From an uncultured Demequina sp. (lineage in GTDB: Bacteria; Actinomycetota; Actinomycetes; Actinomycetales; Demequinaceae): DNA of 30,408 nucleotides. Both the position numbers and the translations under genes were made by a program. The notes below the pieces were generated by a model. That model was given only the letters and a program-made list of their open reading frames with translations. It was not told the origin of the DNA and ran no database searches. Of this stretch, positions 21,340 to 29,554 are shown in pieces. How positions within the stretch are numbered: the stretch's first letter is position 1; every line of letters starts with the position of its first letter. The stretch covers positions 1 to 30,408 of the forward strand of contig CALALQ010000158.1 in the NCBI GenBank assembly GCA_937925595.1, given 5' to 3'.

Positions 21340-22119
21340 CTAGACCTGCTGCGTCTCCATGTCCCTCGCCATGACCTCGTCCGCCGGTCCGTCGTCGACG
21401 ATGCGGCCTTGGTCAAGCCAGATGGCGCGGTTGCAGAAGGAGGTGATGGTCTTGGCGTTGTGGCTCACGAGGAAGACGGTGCCGGCGTGTTCGCGCACCT
21501 CTTCCATCTTCTTGAGCGACTTGGCGCGGAACTTGGCATCGCCCGTTGCGAGCGCCTCGTCGATCATGAGGATGTCGGGGACCACCGCCGTGGAGATCGC
21601 GAAGCGCAGTCGCGCGGCCATTCCGGAGGAGTAGGCGCGCATAGGCAGGTCGATCGACGGACCAAGGCCCGCGAACTCGACGATCTCGTCGTACTTCTCT
21701 CGCATCTGCTTGTAGCTCATGCCCATGGCGAGGCAGCCCAGTTCGATGTTCTGCGCGCCGGTGAGCGATGTCGACAACGCGGCGTTCACGCCCAGCAGCG
21801 ACGTGGTGCCACCGGTGTACACGGCGCCACCGGACAGCGGCAGCATTCCCGCAAGCGCCCGCAGCAGCGTTGACTTGCCGGCTCCGTTGTGGCCGATGAG
21901 GCCGATGCGCTCGCCGCGGTTGGCGACAAAGCTCACGCCCTTCACGGCCACCAGGGTGCGCTTGCCCGACGCTGCGATCCGTCCGGCGCTCAGCATCCCC
22001 TTGAGCGTGTTCTTGGAGGGGTCCCTGGCCAGCCGCTTGCCGCCTTGGATGTGGTAGGTCACCTCGACGTTGTCGGCGATGAGGATGGGCTTGCCCTGGA
22101 GGTCATCATTCGACGCCAT
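21340..22119 (-). CDS. Polysaccharide ABC exporter ATPase (Wzt/TagH-like)
   Basis: A 259-residue ABC ATPase. The N-terminal NVEVTYHIQGGKR and a long pre-core insert (KNTLKGMLSAGRIAASGKRTLVAVKGVSF) are typical of polysaccharide and teichoic acid exporters. Walker A is GLIGHNGAGKST, the signature region MRAYSSGMAARLRFA, and Walker B ILMIDEALATGDAKFRAKS with the characteristic DEALATGD. There is no C-terminal carbohydrate-binding domain. It energises export of an undecaprenyl-linked glycan across the membrane together with the permease. The ATG overlaps the permease gene end by 14 bases, with GGAGGG upstream inside that gene. In actinobacteria this pair exports cell-wall galactan or other wall polysaccharide; the substrate is not shown here. 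Confidence 0.93.
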   Translation of the reverse strand: MASNDDLQGKPILIADNVEVTYHIQGGKRLARDPSKNTLKGMLSAGRIAASGKRTLVAVKGVSFVANRGERIGLIGHNGAGKSTLLRALAGMLPLSGGAVYTGGTTSLLGVNAALSTSLTGAQNIELGCLAMGMSYKQMREKYDEIVEFAGLGPSIDLPMRAYSSGMAARLRFAISTAVVPDILMIDEALATGDAKFRAKSLKKMEEVREHAGTVFLVSHNAKTITSFCNRAIWLDQGRIVDDGPADEVMARDMETQQV

Positions 22120-22990
22120 ACTTGCCCTCCCTCCGCCAGAAGTAGATGATGCCTGCCACGAGCGCGAGCGTGGCCCAGCCGCACATCACGAGCACGTCGA
22201 TCGCGGTGGTGGTGATCTCGGCGAGCATGGCGCCGCGCACCAGGTCAAGGGAGAGCGCGTACGGCTGGTACTGGAGCACCACTCCTAGCGTGGGGTGCGC
22301 CTCCGTGTAGGCGGCGATCGAGAAGAACAGTCCTGACAGGTAGCGCAGCAGCTGCACCACGAAGGGGATGAGGTTCTTCACGTCGCGGTACTGGGAGACC
22401 AGCCGCGAGACGAGCAGCGCGATGCCCACGTTGAACACCGTGATGATCGCGAAGGCGGGGATCGCGAGCAGCCAGGTCCACTGCGGTGTCTCGCCGCTGC
22501 CCCACACGATCGCGAACATCACGGCGATGGCGGGAAGCACGGTGAGCAGCTCGGTGATCGCGACGGAGATCGGGAGCGCCGCTCGAGGGAAGCGCAGGGA
22601 GCGGATCATCGACAGATTGGAGATGACGGCGGTGGCGCCCTTGCTCAGGGTGCCCGAGGTGAACTGATACACGAACAGTCCCGCGACCAGGTAGCCGATG
22701 AAGTTGTCGATGCCCCTGTCGGTGCTCAGGATCACCTTGAAGATGATGTAGTACACGACCGCATACAGCAGCGGCGTGAGCACGGACCACACCTGGCCCA
22801 GGTACGTGTTCTCGTTGCGCGCATACGTGCGAGTCTTGGCAAGAGTCCAGATGAAGTTGCGGCTGCGCCACAGGTCCCGCATGTACTGGATGAACGGCGG
22901 GCGGCCCTTCTGCAGCGGGAGCCCGTGCTCTTGCGCGAGGAGGGCGTATTCGGACGGTGGGGCCTCGGCGTCGCGCGATGGCTTGCTCAT
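22106..22990 (-). CDS. Polysaccharide ABC exporter permease (Wzm/TagG-like)
   Basis: A 294-residue ABC-2 type membrane protein. The cytosolic N-terminus (1-60) contains MRDLWRSRNFIWTLAKTRTYARNENTYLGQVWSVLTPLLYAVVYYIIF, the amphipathic interface and first helix typical of Wzm/TagG. Six helices follow, among them LVAGLFVYQFTSGTLSKGATAVISNLSMI, LLTVLPAIAVMFAIVWG, LLAIPAFAIITVFNVGIALLVSRL and AIDVLVMCGWATLALVAGIIYFW. It forms the channel for lipid-linked glycan export with the ATPase encoded directly downstream (14-base overlap). Start MSKPSRD at 22990 with a weak ribosome binding site. A -10 TAGGCT at 23079-23074 would give a leader of about 75 bases. Confidence 0.93.
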   Translation of the reverse strand: MSKPSRDAEAPPSEYALLAQEHGLPLQKGRPPFIQYMRDLWRSRNFIWTLAKTRTYARNENTYLGQVWSVLTPLLYAVVYYIIFKVILSTDRGIDNFIGYLVAGLFVYQFTSGTLSKGATAVISNLSMIRSLRFPRAALPISVAITELLTVLPAIAVMFAIVWGSGETPQWTWLLAIPAFAIITVFNVGIALLVSRLVSQYRDVKNLIPFVVQLLRYLSGLFFSIAAYTEAHPTLGVVLQYQPYALSLDLVRGAMLAEITTTAIDVLVMCGWATLALVAGIIYFWRREGKYGVE

Positions 22991-23098
22991 GGTCGCGTCA
23001 CCGCCCCATTGCCCTCATCACGCACGGAAAAGTCCTTTCGGCACCGGCCTTACCGGCCCTCAAACTCTCCACCAGCCTAATGGCTGTGGGCAGGTGAC
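22991..23098 (-). promoter_or_regulatory. Upstream region of the exporter operon
   Basis: The 108-base gap between proC and the permease gene holds a minus-strand -10 TAGGCT (23079-23074). The predicted leader of about 75 bases contains repeated GGCCGG segments (about 23040-23060) that could fold. I see no clear -35 and no terminator for proC beyond this. Confidence 0.35.
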
Positions 23099-23950
23099 TC
23101 AGTCGTCCGCGCCCGTGAGCTCCGCGCTGAGCTCCTTGGCTCGGGTCACCGCGGCATTGACTCCGGCGGCCACAACGCCCTGCAGGCCGGCATTCTCCAT
23201 GGAGCCAAGAGCAGCCAGGGTGGTGCCGCCCTTGGAGCTGACGTTCTGGCGCAGCGTCTGCGGCGACTCGCCCGAACTCTGCAGCAGCGCCGCAGCGCCC
23301 ACGAGCGTCTGAGCGGCGAGCTGCGTCGCGAGAATGCGGTCGAGTCCCTGCGCCACACCCGCCTCGGTGAGCGCCTCGACGAACGCGTAGAAGTAGGCGG
23401 GACCGGAGCCAGACAGCGCGGCGACCGCGTCGATCTGCGATTCCTCGACGGCAACCACAAGGCCCGTGGCGCGAAGCATGCCCACGGCGAGCTGGAGGTG
23501 GCTCGCGTCGGCGTTCTTGCCGGCAGCGATTCCGGTGGCGCCGCGAGCGATGACCGACGGCGTGTTCGGCATCGCGCGCACCACAGGGGTGCCTTCGGGC
23601 AGCCGCGCCTCGTAGAAGGAGGTCGGCAGGGCTGCGGCAACGGTCACGACGAGCGTGCTCGGCTTGACCTTGTCGCCGATCTGGTCGAGCAGCGCTCCCA
23701 TGTCCTGGGGCTTCACGGCGAGGATGATCGCCTCGGCGTCCCCCACCACGAGCGACGCATCGAGCTCGACGACCACGCCGTGGTCCTCGCGGACCGACTT
23801 GGCGCGGCCCTCGCTGCGCGACGCGACGGTGATGCGGTCCTGTGGCCAGCCCGCGACCCGCAGTGCCGTAATGAGCGTTGCGCCCATCACACCAGCGCCG
23901 ATGACGGAGACGCGCGGGGCGTCGGGAAGCGGGGTAGGAGCGTTGGTCAT
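23099..23950 (-). CDS. proC: Pyrroline-5-carboxylate reductase
   Basis: A 283-residue P5C reductase. The N-terminal Rossmann motif is VSVIGAGVMGATLITAL (about 13-29). The middle has ILAVKPQDMG and the RAMPNTPSVIARGATGIAAG substrate loop. The C-terminal dimer domain carries the family signature ALSGSGPAYFYAFVEALTEAGVAQGL and VSSKGGTTLAAL. It catalyses the last step of proline synthesis, reducing P5C with NAD(P)H, in the cytosol. The ATG at 23950 lies six bases after a -10 TAGCCT that overlaps the stop codon of the upstream gene (23960), so it can be transcribed on its own without a leader although the two genes are in the same direction. Confidence 0.95.
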   Translation of the reverse strand: MTNAPTPLPDAPRVSVIGAGVMGATLITALRVAGWPQDRITVASRSEGRAKSVREDHGVVVELDASLVVGDAEAIILAVKPQDMGALLDQIGDKVKPSTLVVTVAAALPTSFYEARLPEGTPVVRAMPNTPSVIARGATGIAAGKNADASHLQLAVGMLRATGLVVAVEESQIDAVAALSGSGPAYFYAFVEALTEAGVAQGLDRILATQLAAQTLVGAAALLQSSGESPQTLRQNVSSKGGTTLAALGSMENAGLQGVVAAGVNAAVTRAKELSAELTGADD

Positions 23951-23959
23951 GCGCTCAGG

Positions 23960-25393
23960 CTACAGCCCGAACGACTCGAAGAAGCCTGTCAGCTCCAGCG
24001 GCGGTCCCGTCAGGATGAACAGGCTGGTGCCGTTGCGCCACACGATCCCTGGCTTGGGCTGGAGCACCACGGCGCTGTCGCCAACCTGCGTGCCGCCCAC
24101 CTCGACGGGCGAGACCTGCGCGGTCTCACCCACGAGCGCCTCGAAGTAGGCCGTCGCCTCCTCCTCGTTGTAGTACTGCAGGGCGCGAACCTTCATGGTG
24201 TTCTCGCCGGAGCGGTAGGCCAGGTCCACAGCGTCGGCGACGCGACCCGCGGTGTCCACGAGCTCCTCGACATCCACTGCCTGCGCCTCTACCAGGGAGA
24301 ACGTTCCCACAATGGTGGGCATGGCGCTCTGGAACGCGCTCGCGGTGGGCGCCGCGATCGGCTCGATGGTCGCGGCGGGAGGTGACATGGTCACGACCGT
24401 GCCCGGCTCCACGATCGGGTCCGGCTTGTTGAAGTACGCATATGCGGTGGCGCCTCCGCCAATGACCACGAGCGCGATGAGCACCCACAGCCACCACCGG
24501 CGCTTCTTCGCGAGCGGCTCCTGGTCCGACGCTGTGGCGGGGTCGGCAGGGGACGTCGCCCCAGGCATCGGTGCGGTGGGCAGCGGCGCGGTGGGCAGCG
24601 GCGCGGTCGCCGGGGCTGTCGTCGGCATGACCGTCGTGGCCGCCGTGTCGGCAATCGGCGGGGTCACCGTCGTGGGGCGTTCGGCGAAGGACACGGGCGA
24701 GTAGATCGACACCGCATCGAAGGCAGGGGCCTGGGCCACAAGCTCTGCCTGCTCGTGTGCGACGAGACCTGCCGCAATGGAGTCAGCGGTCTGCGGTGTG
24801 GCCGTGGGCGGCGAGACCGGTGTGGCAGGCGTCGGCTCGGCCGGCATGGACGCGGGTGCGAAGCGCGGAGTGAATCGTGGAGCGTCGTCACCGAAGTCCG
24901 GAGTCTCCACGCCCGCGATCGGCTCGACGACGGGCACCCCGCCGAGCGGCGTGGGTGCGCCGGAAGCGTTGAGGTACGCATTGGTCGCGGCGGCCTCGCC
25001 CAGCAGGTGCAGCGGATCCGCGCTGCGCTGCGGGGCTGCGGGCGGGGCCGTGTCCTCGGGAATCGCGATGCCGTCGACCGGACTCGGCAGCACCTCTTCT
25101 GCGGGTGGGAGCTGGACGGCGGGGACGAGCTCGCCCTCGTCGAGGTCAATCGGCTCTGGCGTCGCGTCGCGGCGGATCCACGCGGGAAGCGGCGGCTTTG
25201 CGGGAGTGAGATCCGGCTGCGTGGTTTCGAAGGCCTCCGGCGGCACGGGGGGATGCGCGGGTGCCGCGGGTGCGGCGGGTCCTGTCGATGCCGCAGGCGC
25301 CGCGGGAGTCCACGGCTGCGCGGGTGCGGGAGGCTGAGCCCCCTCTGTCACTGGTAGCCAGGGGACGCGCGGCTTCGGCTCGTCTGGCGCCAT
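23960..25393 (-). CDS. Pro/Ala-rich single-pass membrane protein of unknown function
   Basis: A 477-residue protein with three parts. Residues 1-295 are low-complexity, rich in Pro, Ala and Thr, with short repeats (APLPTAPLPTAPMPG, encoded by an imperfect 15-bp tandem repeat near 24575-24607). Residues 300-321 are one membrane helix (WWLWVLIALVVIGGGATAYAYF) preceded by KKRR, so the N-terminal part is cytosolic and the C-terminal part extracellular. The last 156 residues form a compact domain (VDTAGRVADAVDLAYRSGENTMKVRALQYYNEEEATAYFEALV) with no known motif. Such layouts are common in actinobacterial envelope proteins. Start at 25393, six bases after -10 TAGGCT. Confidence 0.8.
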   Translation of the reverse strand: MAPDEPKPRVPWLPVTEGAQPPAPAQPWTPAAPAASTGPAAPAAPAHPPVPPEAFETTQPDLTPAKPPLPAWIRRDATPEPIDLDEGELVPAVQLPPAEEVLPSPVDGIAIPEDTAPPAAPQRSADPLHLLGEAAATNAYLNASGAPTPLGGVPVVEPIAGVETPDFGDDAPRFTPRFAPASMPAEPTPATPVSPPTATPQTADSIAAGLVAHEQAELVAQAPAFDAVSIYSPVSFAERPTTVTPPIADTAATTVMPTTAPATAPLPTAPLPTAPMPGATSPADPATASDQEPLAKKRRWWLWVLIALVVIGGGATAYAYFNKPDPIVEPGTVVTMSPPAATIEPIAAPTASAFQSAMPTIVGTFSLVEAQAVDVEELVDTAGRVADAVDLAYRSGENTMKVRALQYYNEEEATAYFEALVGETAQVSPVEVGGTQVGDSAVVLQPKPGIVWRNGTSLFILTGPPLELTGFFESFGL

Positions 25394-25471
25394 GCGCTCA
25401 GCCTAGGGCCTCGCCAGCCGTTTTCCACGGGCTTTCGCGTGCGTGTCCGACGCTGCGGTTACCGTTGTCGC
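25394..25471. promoter_or_regulatory. Divergent promoters of the membrane protein gene and radA
   Basis: The minus-strand -10 TAGGCT (25405-25400) lies six bases from the ATG at 25393. The plus-strand -10 TACCGT (25460-25465) lies six bases from the radA ATG at 25472. Between them sits one copy of the repeated word CCGACGCTG (25447-25455). Both mRNAs appear leaderless. Confidence 0.6.
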
Positions 25472-26848
25472 ATGGCCACCACCACTCGTCGCGCCGCACC
25501 CGGCTATCGCTGCACCGAATGCGGCTGGACGGCGGTGAAGTGGGTGGGGCGCTGCGGCGAGTGTCAGGCCTGGGGAACCGTGGTCGAGGCTGCCGCGAGC
25601 GCCGGCCCCGCGACCAAGGCGACGACGGCGACCACTGCGGCGGTGCCGCTTCCGGAGGTGGCGACCACAGCGTCGGCCCGGCGGTCTACTGGCGTGGATG
25701 AGTTCGACAGGGTGCTTGGGGGCGGCATCGTCGCTGGTGCGGCGGTGCTTCTCGCTGGCGAGCCGGGCGTTGGCAAGTCCACGCTCCTGCTTGACGTGGC
25801 GGCGCGCACGGCGCGCACGGGGGCCACGGTGCTCTACGTGTCGGGCGAGGAGTCTGCAGGGCAGATTCGGCTGCGAGCGGAGCGCATCGGAGCGCTTGAG
25901 CCGGGGGTGCTGCTCGCCGCAGAGACGGACCTTGGCGCGGTGCTCGCGCATATCGAAGAGGCCGACCCCGCGCTGCTCATCGTGGACTCGATCCAGACCA
26001 TCGCCTCGGCTGAAGTGGACGGCACTCCCGGTGGAGTGAGCCAGGTGCGTGAGGTGGCGCAGGCGCTCATCCAGGCCGTGAAGAAGCGCGGCGTGCCCAT
26101 GGTGCTCGTGGGTCACGTCACCAAGGACGGCTCCGTTGCCGGTCCGCGCATCGTCGAGCACCTCGTAGATGTGGTGTGCCAGTTCGAGGGCGACCCTCAC
26201 TCGCAGCTGCGCCTGCTGCGAGCGGTCAAGAATCGCTTCGGCTCCGTCGATGAGGTGGGCTGCTTCCAGCTCATCGACGCCGGCATCGAATCCGTCGCGG
26301 ATCCGTCGGGGCTGTTCTTGTCGCGAGAGGGAGCCCACGTCGCGGGGACCTGCGCGACCATCACCGTGGACGGAAAGCGGCCCCTGCCAGCGGAGATTCA
26401 GGCGCTTGTCGCTCCCACCGTGCTGAGCAATCCGCGCCGAGCCACGTCCGGCATCGACTCGTCGAGAGTCGCGATGATCCTCGCGGTGCTGCACCGCCGG
26501 GTAGGTGTCGCCGTTGCCGCGGACGATGTCTACGTGTCCACCATCGGCGGCGCTCGCGTGCTTGAGCCCGCGGCGGATGTCGCCCTGGCGCTTGCACTTG
26601 CGTCTGCGCGCTCCGATCGCCCCGTCCGAGAGGGATGGTGCGCGGTGGGAGAGGTGGCGCTGTCCGGCGCGGTGCGCCCGGTCAGCGCGCTGTCTCAGCG
26701 CGTCGCGGAGGCCGCGCGGCTGGGGTTCACAGACATCGTGGTGCCGGTCACCGGCCGCCCGGTGTCAGCTCCTGCGGGCGTGACGATCCATCCGGTGGAG
26801 CAGCTTGCCGAGGCGGTTCAGAAGGCGCTGGTGCCTGCTAGCCGGTGA
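25472..26848 (+). CDS. radA: DNA repair protein RadA
   Basis: A 458-residue RadA (Sms). The N-terminal zinc finger has Cys14, Cys17, Cys28 and Cys31. The RecA-like ATPase core has Walker A GEPGVGKS (96-103), Walker B LLIVDSIQT, and the RadA-specific KNRFG motif (253-257). The C-terminal Lon-protease-like domain (about 290-450) includes VYVSTIGGARVLEPAADVALALALAS, without the catalytic Ser-Lys dyad as is normal for RadA. It is a hexameric helicase that extends D-loops in recombination and, in other bacteria, is needed for natural transformation. The start at 25472 is chosen for MATTTRR and the -10 box; a longer frame from 25439 is unlikely. Confidence 0.95.
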   Translation: MATTTRRAAPGYRCTECGWTAVKWVGRCGECQAWGTVVEAAASAGPATKATTATTAAVPLPEVATTASARRSTGVDEFDRVLGGGIVAGAAVLLAGEPGVGKSTLLLDVAARTARTGATVLYVSGEESAGQIRLRAERIGALEPGVLLAAETDLGAVLAHIEEADPALLIVDSIQTIASAEVDGTPGGVSQVREVAQALIQAVKKRGVPMVLVGHVTKDGSVAGPRIVEHLVDVVCQFEGDPHSQLRLLRAVKNRFGSVDEVGCFQLIDAGIESVADPSGLFLSREGAHVAGTCATITVDGKRPLPAEIQALVAPTVLSNPRRATSGIDSSRVAMILAVLHRRVGVAVAADDVYVSTIGGARVLEPAADVALALALASARSDRPVREGWCAVGEVALSGAVRPVSALSQRVAEAARLGFTDIVVPVTGRPVSAPAGVTIHPVEQLAEAVQKALVPASR

Positions 26849-27443
26849 CCTGGAACTGCTTCTTCTCGGCGCTCACGCCGGCGACCGTCGCGTGCGCCCA
26901 GTAGAAGCCGCTCTTCGCCGTGACCTTGTCCGGCTCGCAGCCCTTCGCATCGCGGCCGTAGTTCCACGTGGTCTTGAGTTCGTGCTCCGCACCCGCGTCG
27001 AGCATGAACGGCTCGGCCTTGAAGGTCACGTAGCCCTCGCATGTGGTCGAGTCGAACCACGTGTCCTTGCCGGACTTGATGATGAGCTTCGACTTCTTGG
27101 ACACGTCGACGATGCAGGGGCTGTCGGCAGTGGACGTCAGCGTGACGGTCACGGTGAGCTTCTTGCTGCCGGACACCTGGTTAGGAACAGAGGCCGCGGC
27201 AATGAAGTCGGTGTCGGTGCAGGCGCGGCTGGGATCGGCGGCCACGGAAGCGTCGGGAGAGCTGCTGACGGACGGATCGGGCGAGGAGCCAGCACCGGGC
27301 GTCTGCGGGTCGCCGCCGCCGACGGAGCTGATTGCCCACCACAGGAACAGGGCGACCACCACGATTCCCGCGACCACAAAGGCGCGCCGCTTCCAGTACA
27401 CGGCCGCGGGCTGGTCGCCCACCGGGTGCGTGAGTCCGTCCAT
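26838..27443 (-). CDS. Membrane-anchored four-cysteine protein of unknown function
   Basis: A 201-residue protein. A short cytosolic N-terminus (MDGLTHPVGDQPAAVYWKRR) leads into one helix (AFVVAGIVVVALFLWWAI, about 21-38), a Ser/Pro/Gly-rich linker, and an extracellular beta-rich domain of about 125 residues with cysteines in RACTD, SPCIVD, TTCEGY and KGCEPD, which probably form two disulfides. The domain has TVTVTLTSTADSPC and KAEPFMLDAGAEHELKTTWNYG, like an immunoglobulin-type fold. I cannot name the family. It lies opposite mutY in the position where many actinobacteria carry a small membrane protein gene. Start at 27443 with GGGAGGT upstream. Its end overlaps the radA end by 11 bases. Confidence 0.82.
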   Translation of the reverse strand: MDGLTHPVGDQPAAVYWKRRAFVVAGIVVVALFLWWAISSVGGGDPQTPGAGSSPDPSVSSSPDASVAADPSRACTDTDFIAAASVPNQVSGSKKLTVTVTLTSTADSPCIVDVSKKSKLIIKSGKDTWFDSTTCEGYVTFKAEPFMLDAGAEHELKTTWNYGRDAKGCEPDKVTAKSGFYWAHATVAGVSAEKKQFQVTG

Positions 27444-27500
27444 GGTCACCTCCCTGGGACATCTCCACGGTAACGACGCACGCGCTGGAACAATGGGCAC
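27444..27500. promoter_or_regulatory. Divergent promoters between the membrane protein gene and mutY
   Basis: The minus-strand -10 TACCGT (27472-27467) precedes the leader with ribosome binding site GGGAGGT. The plus-strand hexamer AACAAT (27489-27494) lies six bases from the mutY ATG at 27501, as for the other leaderless starts in the window; the first base differs from TAnnnT. Confidence 0.45.
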
Positions 27501-28379
27501 ATGCCCCGCGAGTCGCCAGATGCGCAGATCGTCGGCGACGTACTCGCCTGGTACGCGCGCGCTGGCAGGGACTTGCCATGGCGCGACGGAAGGGCTTCCG
27601 CGTGGGGTGTGCTGGTCTCGGAAGTGATGCTGCAGCAGACGCCAGTCGCCCGCGTTGAGCCCATCTGGCGAGAGTGGATGGATCGCTGGCCCACCCCCGC
27701 GGCGCTCGCGTCGGCACGCCAGGCCGACGCTGTGCGCGCCTGGGGACGGCTCGGTTACCCCCGGCGTGCGGCGCGGCTGTGGGAGTGTGCGAGGGTGCTC
27801 GTCGAGCGGCACGGCGGCGAGGTGCCGACGGACCGCGACGCACTGCTCGCGCTGCCTGGAATCGGCGACTACACGGCGGCCGCAATTACGTCCTTTGCGC
27901 ACCGGGGCAGGGCCGCGGTGCTCGACACCAACGTCAAGCGTGTGCTCGCTCGCGTGTGGGGAGGTGTTGAGTATCCGCCCACCGCGGGGGTCACCGCGGC
28001 CGAGCGCCAGCTCGCGGAACAGATCCTTCCCCAACCCCCGCAGACCGCTGCCGAGTGGGCGGTCGCCTCAATGGAGCTGGGAGCCCTCATCTGCACGGCC
28101 CGCGCCCCTCGCTGCGCCGACTGCCCCATCTCCCAGCACTGCGCCTGGCGAAAGGCGGGATACCCGCCCTCGCCAGCGTCGGGCAGGAAGAGTCAGCCGT
28201 GGCACGGCACCGATCGCCAAGTGCGCGGCACGATCATGGCGCTGCTGCGCGAGGCAAGCGGACCGGTCCCCGTTCCCGGGATCGATCGCGTGGAGTCAGA
28301 GCAGTTCTCGCGAGCGCTCGCGTCGCTCCTTGCCGACGGCCTGGTCACCGAGCACGCGGACGGCACCTATTCGCTGTAG
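27501..28379 (+). CDS. mutY: A/G-specific adenine glycosylase
   Basis: A 292-residue MutY. The N-terminal DLPWRDGRASAWGVLVSEVMLQQTPVARVEPIWREWM is diagnostic. The helix-hairpin-helix is LPGIGDYTAAAI with catalytic Asp142 in LDTNVKRVLAR. The iron-sulfur loop is C-x6-C-x2-C-x5-C (CTARAPRC, CADC, CPISQHC). It removes adenine mispaired with 8-oxoguanine. The C-terminal recognition domain is short and diverged (WHGTDRQVRGTIMALLRE...EQFSRALASLLADGLVT), as in other actinobacterial MutY, compared with about 350 residues in E. coli. It lies close to radA and clpC as in mycobacteria. Apparently leaderless. Confidence 0.95.
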   Translation: MPRESPDAQIVGDVLAWYARAGRDLPWRDGRASAWGVLVSEVMLQQTPVARVEPIWREWMDRWPTPAALASARQADAVRAWGRLGYPRRAARLWECARVLVERHGGEVPTDRDALLALPGIGDYTAAAITSFAHRGRAAVLDTNVKRVLARVWGGVEYPPTAGVTAAERQLAEQILPQPPQTAAEWAVASMELGALICTARAPRCADCPISQHCAWRKAGYPPSPASGRKSQPWHGTDRQVRGTIMALLREASGPVPVPGIDRVESEQFSRALASLLADGLVTEHADGTYSL

Positions 28380-28394
28380 GGCAGGATTGAGGCC

Positions 28395-28535
28395 ATGAAC
28401 TCGGCTGTCTCGCGCGGACTGATCCTGCTGGTGCTCATCACGTGCAGCATGCTCATCATCTGGTGGCTCACACCAGACGCTGACGAGCGCGAGCCGCAGC
28501 CCACGCCGTCAGCAACGCTGACGCTGTCCGACTAA
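28395..28535 (+). CDS. 46-residue single-helix membrane peptide
   Basis: A short frame downstream of mutY encodes MNSAVSRG, then a hydrophobic helix LILLVLITCSMLIIWWL, then a hydrophilic tail PDADEREPQPTP ending TLTLSD. The layout (N-in short tail, one membrane helix, acidic Pro-rich outer tail) is that of a real small membrane protein. It starts 15 bases after the mutY stop and probably shares its transcript; a CAGGAT hexamer lies seven bases before the ATG. Its TAA overlaps the stop of the convergent aldo/keto reductase by two bases. I do not recognise a family. Confidence 0.6.
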   Translation: MNSAVSRGLILLVLITCSMLIIWWLTPDADEREPQPTPSATLTLSD

Positions 28536-29548
28536 CTGTTCCAGTGCGTGCCCTCGACCGCATGCGGCTCGATGGCGGCAAGCTCGGCATCGGTGAGTTC
28601 AGGGAACGACAGCGCGCCCACGGTGTCGCGCAGCTGCGCGGCTGAGGACGCTCCAACGATCGCCGAGGTGCAGCGGCCCTTGCGCAGCACCCACTGCACC
28701 GCGAGCTGGGCGAGGGTCTGCCCACGGCCCAGCGCGATCTCATTGAGGGCGCGAGTGCGCTCGAGGTACGTTTCGGTGATCTGCTTCGTGTTGAGGAACG
28801 GCGAGTGCGTGGCGCGAGAGCCCTCCGGCACCCCATCGAGGTAGCGGGCGGTCAGCATTCCCTGCGCCAGCGGCGAGAACACCGTGGAGCCCACGCCGAA
28901 CTCGTCGAGCACATCCAGCAGCCCCTGCTCAGGGGAGCGCTGGTACATGTTGTACGGGAACTGGTGCACGAGCAGTGGGGTGCCGAGTTCGCGCAGGATG
29001 GTCGCGGCGGTGCGGGTGTCCTCTGGGCTGTAGTTCGAGATGCCCACGTACATCGCCTTGCCGGAGCGCACCGCCTGGTCGAGCGCCATCATCGACTCCT
29101 CGATGGGCGTGTCGGGGTCCGGGCGGTGGTGGTAGAAGATGTCGACGTAGTCGAGCCCCATGCGCTTCAGGGAGTTGTCGAGGCTGCTCAGCAGGTACTT
29201 GCGCGAGCCCCACTCGCCGTAGGGGCCGGGGTGCATGTAGTAGCCAGCCTTACTCGCGATGACGAGCTCGTCGCGATAGGGCGCGAGGTCCTTGGCCATG
29301 ATGCGGCCGAAATTCTCCTCTGCGGCACCCGCGGGCGGACCGTAGTTGTTGGCGAGATCGATGTGGGTGACGCCAAGGTCGAACGCGGTGAGGATGATCT
29401 CCCGCTGGGTGTCGAGGGGGTTGGCGCCGCCGAAGTTCTGCCACAGTCCAAGGCTCACGCCGGGAAGGCGCAGACCGCTGCGCCCAAGGCGGCGGTACTC
29501 CATGGAGTCGTAGCGAGTGGGGTCTGCGACGTAGGGATCGTTCGTCAT
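28532..29548 (-). CDS. Aldo/keto reductase, YghZ/glyceraldehyde 3-phosphate reductase type
   Basis: A 338-residue aldo/keto reductase of the Kv-beta/YghZ group. Family features are MEYRRLGRSGLRLPGVSLGLWQNFG at about 16-40, the tetrad residues in HIDLANNYGPPAGAAEE (Asp, Tyr), VIASKAGYYMHPGPYGEWGSRKYLLSSLDNSLKRMGLDYVDIFYHHRPD (Lys, His), and the C-terminal FNTKQITE and AIVGASSAAQL for NADPH binding. E. coli YghZ reduces L-glyceraldehyde 3-phosphate and detoxifies methylglyoxal; that activity is inferred. The start at 29548 lies six bases after a -10 TACCCT, and a 20-bp perfect TetR-type palindrome sits just upstream. Confidence 0.93.
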   Translation of the reverse strand: MTNDPYVADPTRYDSMEYRRLGRSGLRLPGVSLGLWQNFGGANPLDTQREIILTAFDLGVTHIDLANNYGPPAGAAEENFGRIMAKDLAPYRDELVIASKAGYYMHPGPYGEWGSRKYLLSSLDNSLKRMGLDYVDIFYHHRPDPDTPIEESMMALDQAVRSGKAMYVGISNYSPEDTRTAATILRELGTPLLVHQFPYNMYQRSPEQGLLDVLDEFGVGSTVFSPLAQGMLTARYLDGVPEGSRATHSPFLNTKQITETYLERTRALNEIALGRGQTLAQLAVQWVLRKGRCTSAIVGASSAAQLRDTVGALSFPELTDAELAAIEPHAVEGTHWNS

Positions 29549-29554
29549 GATCCC

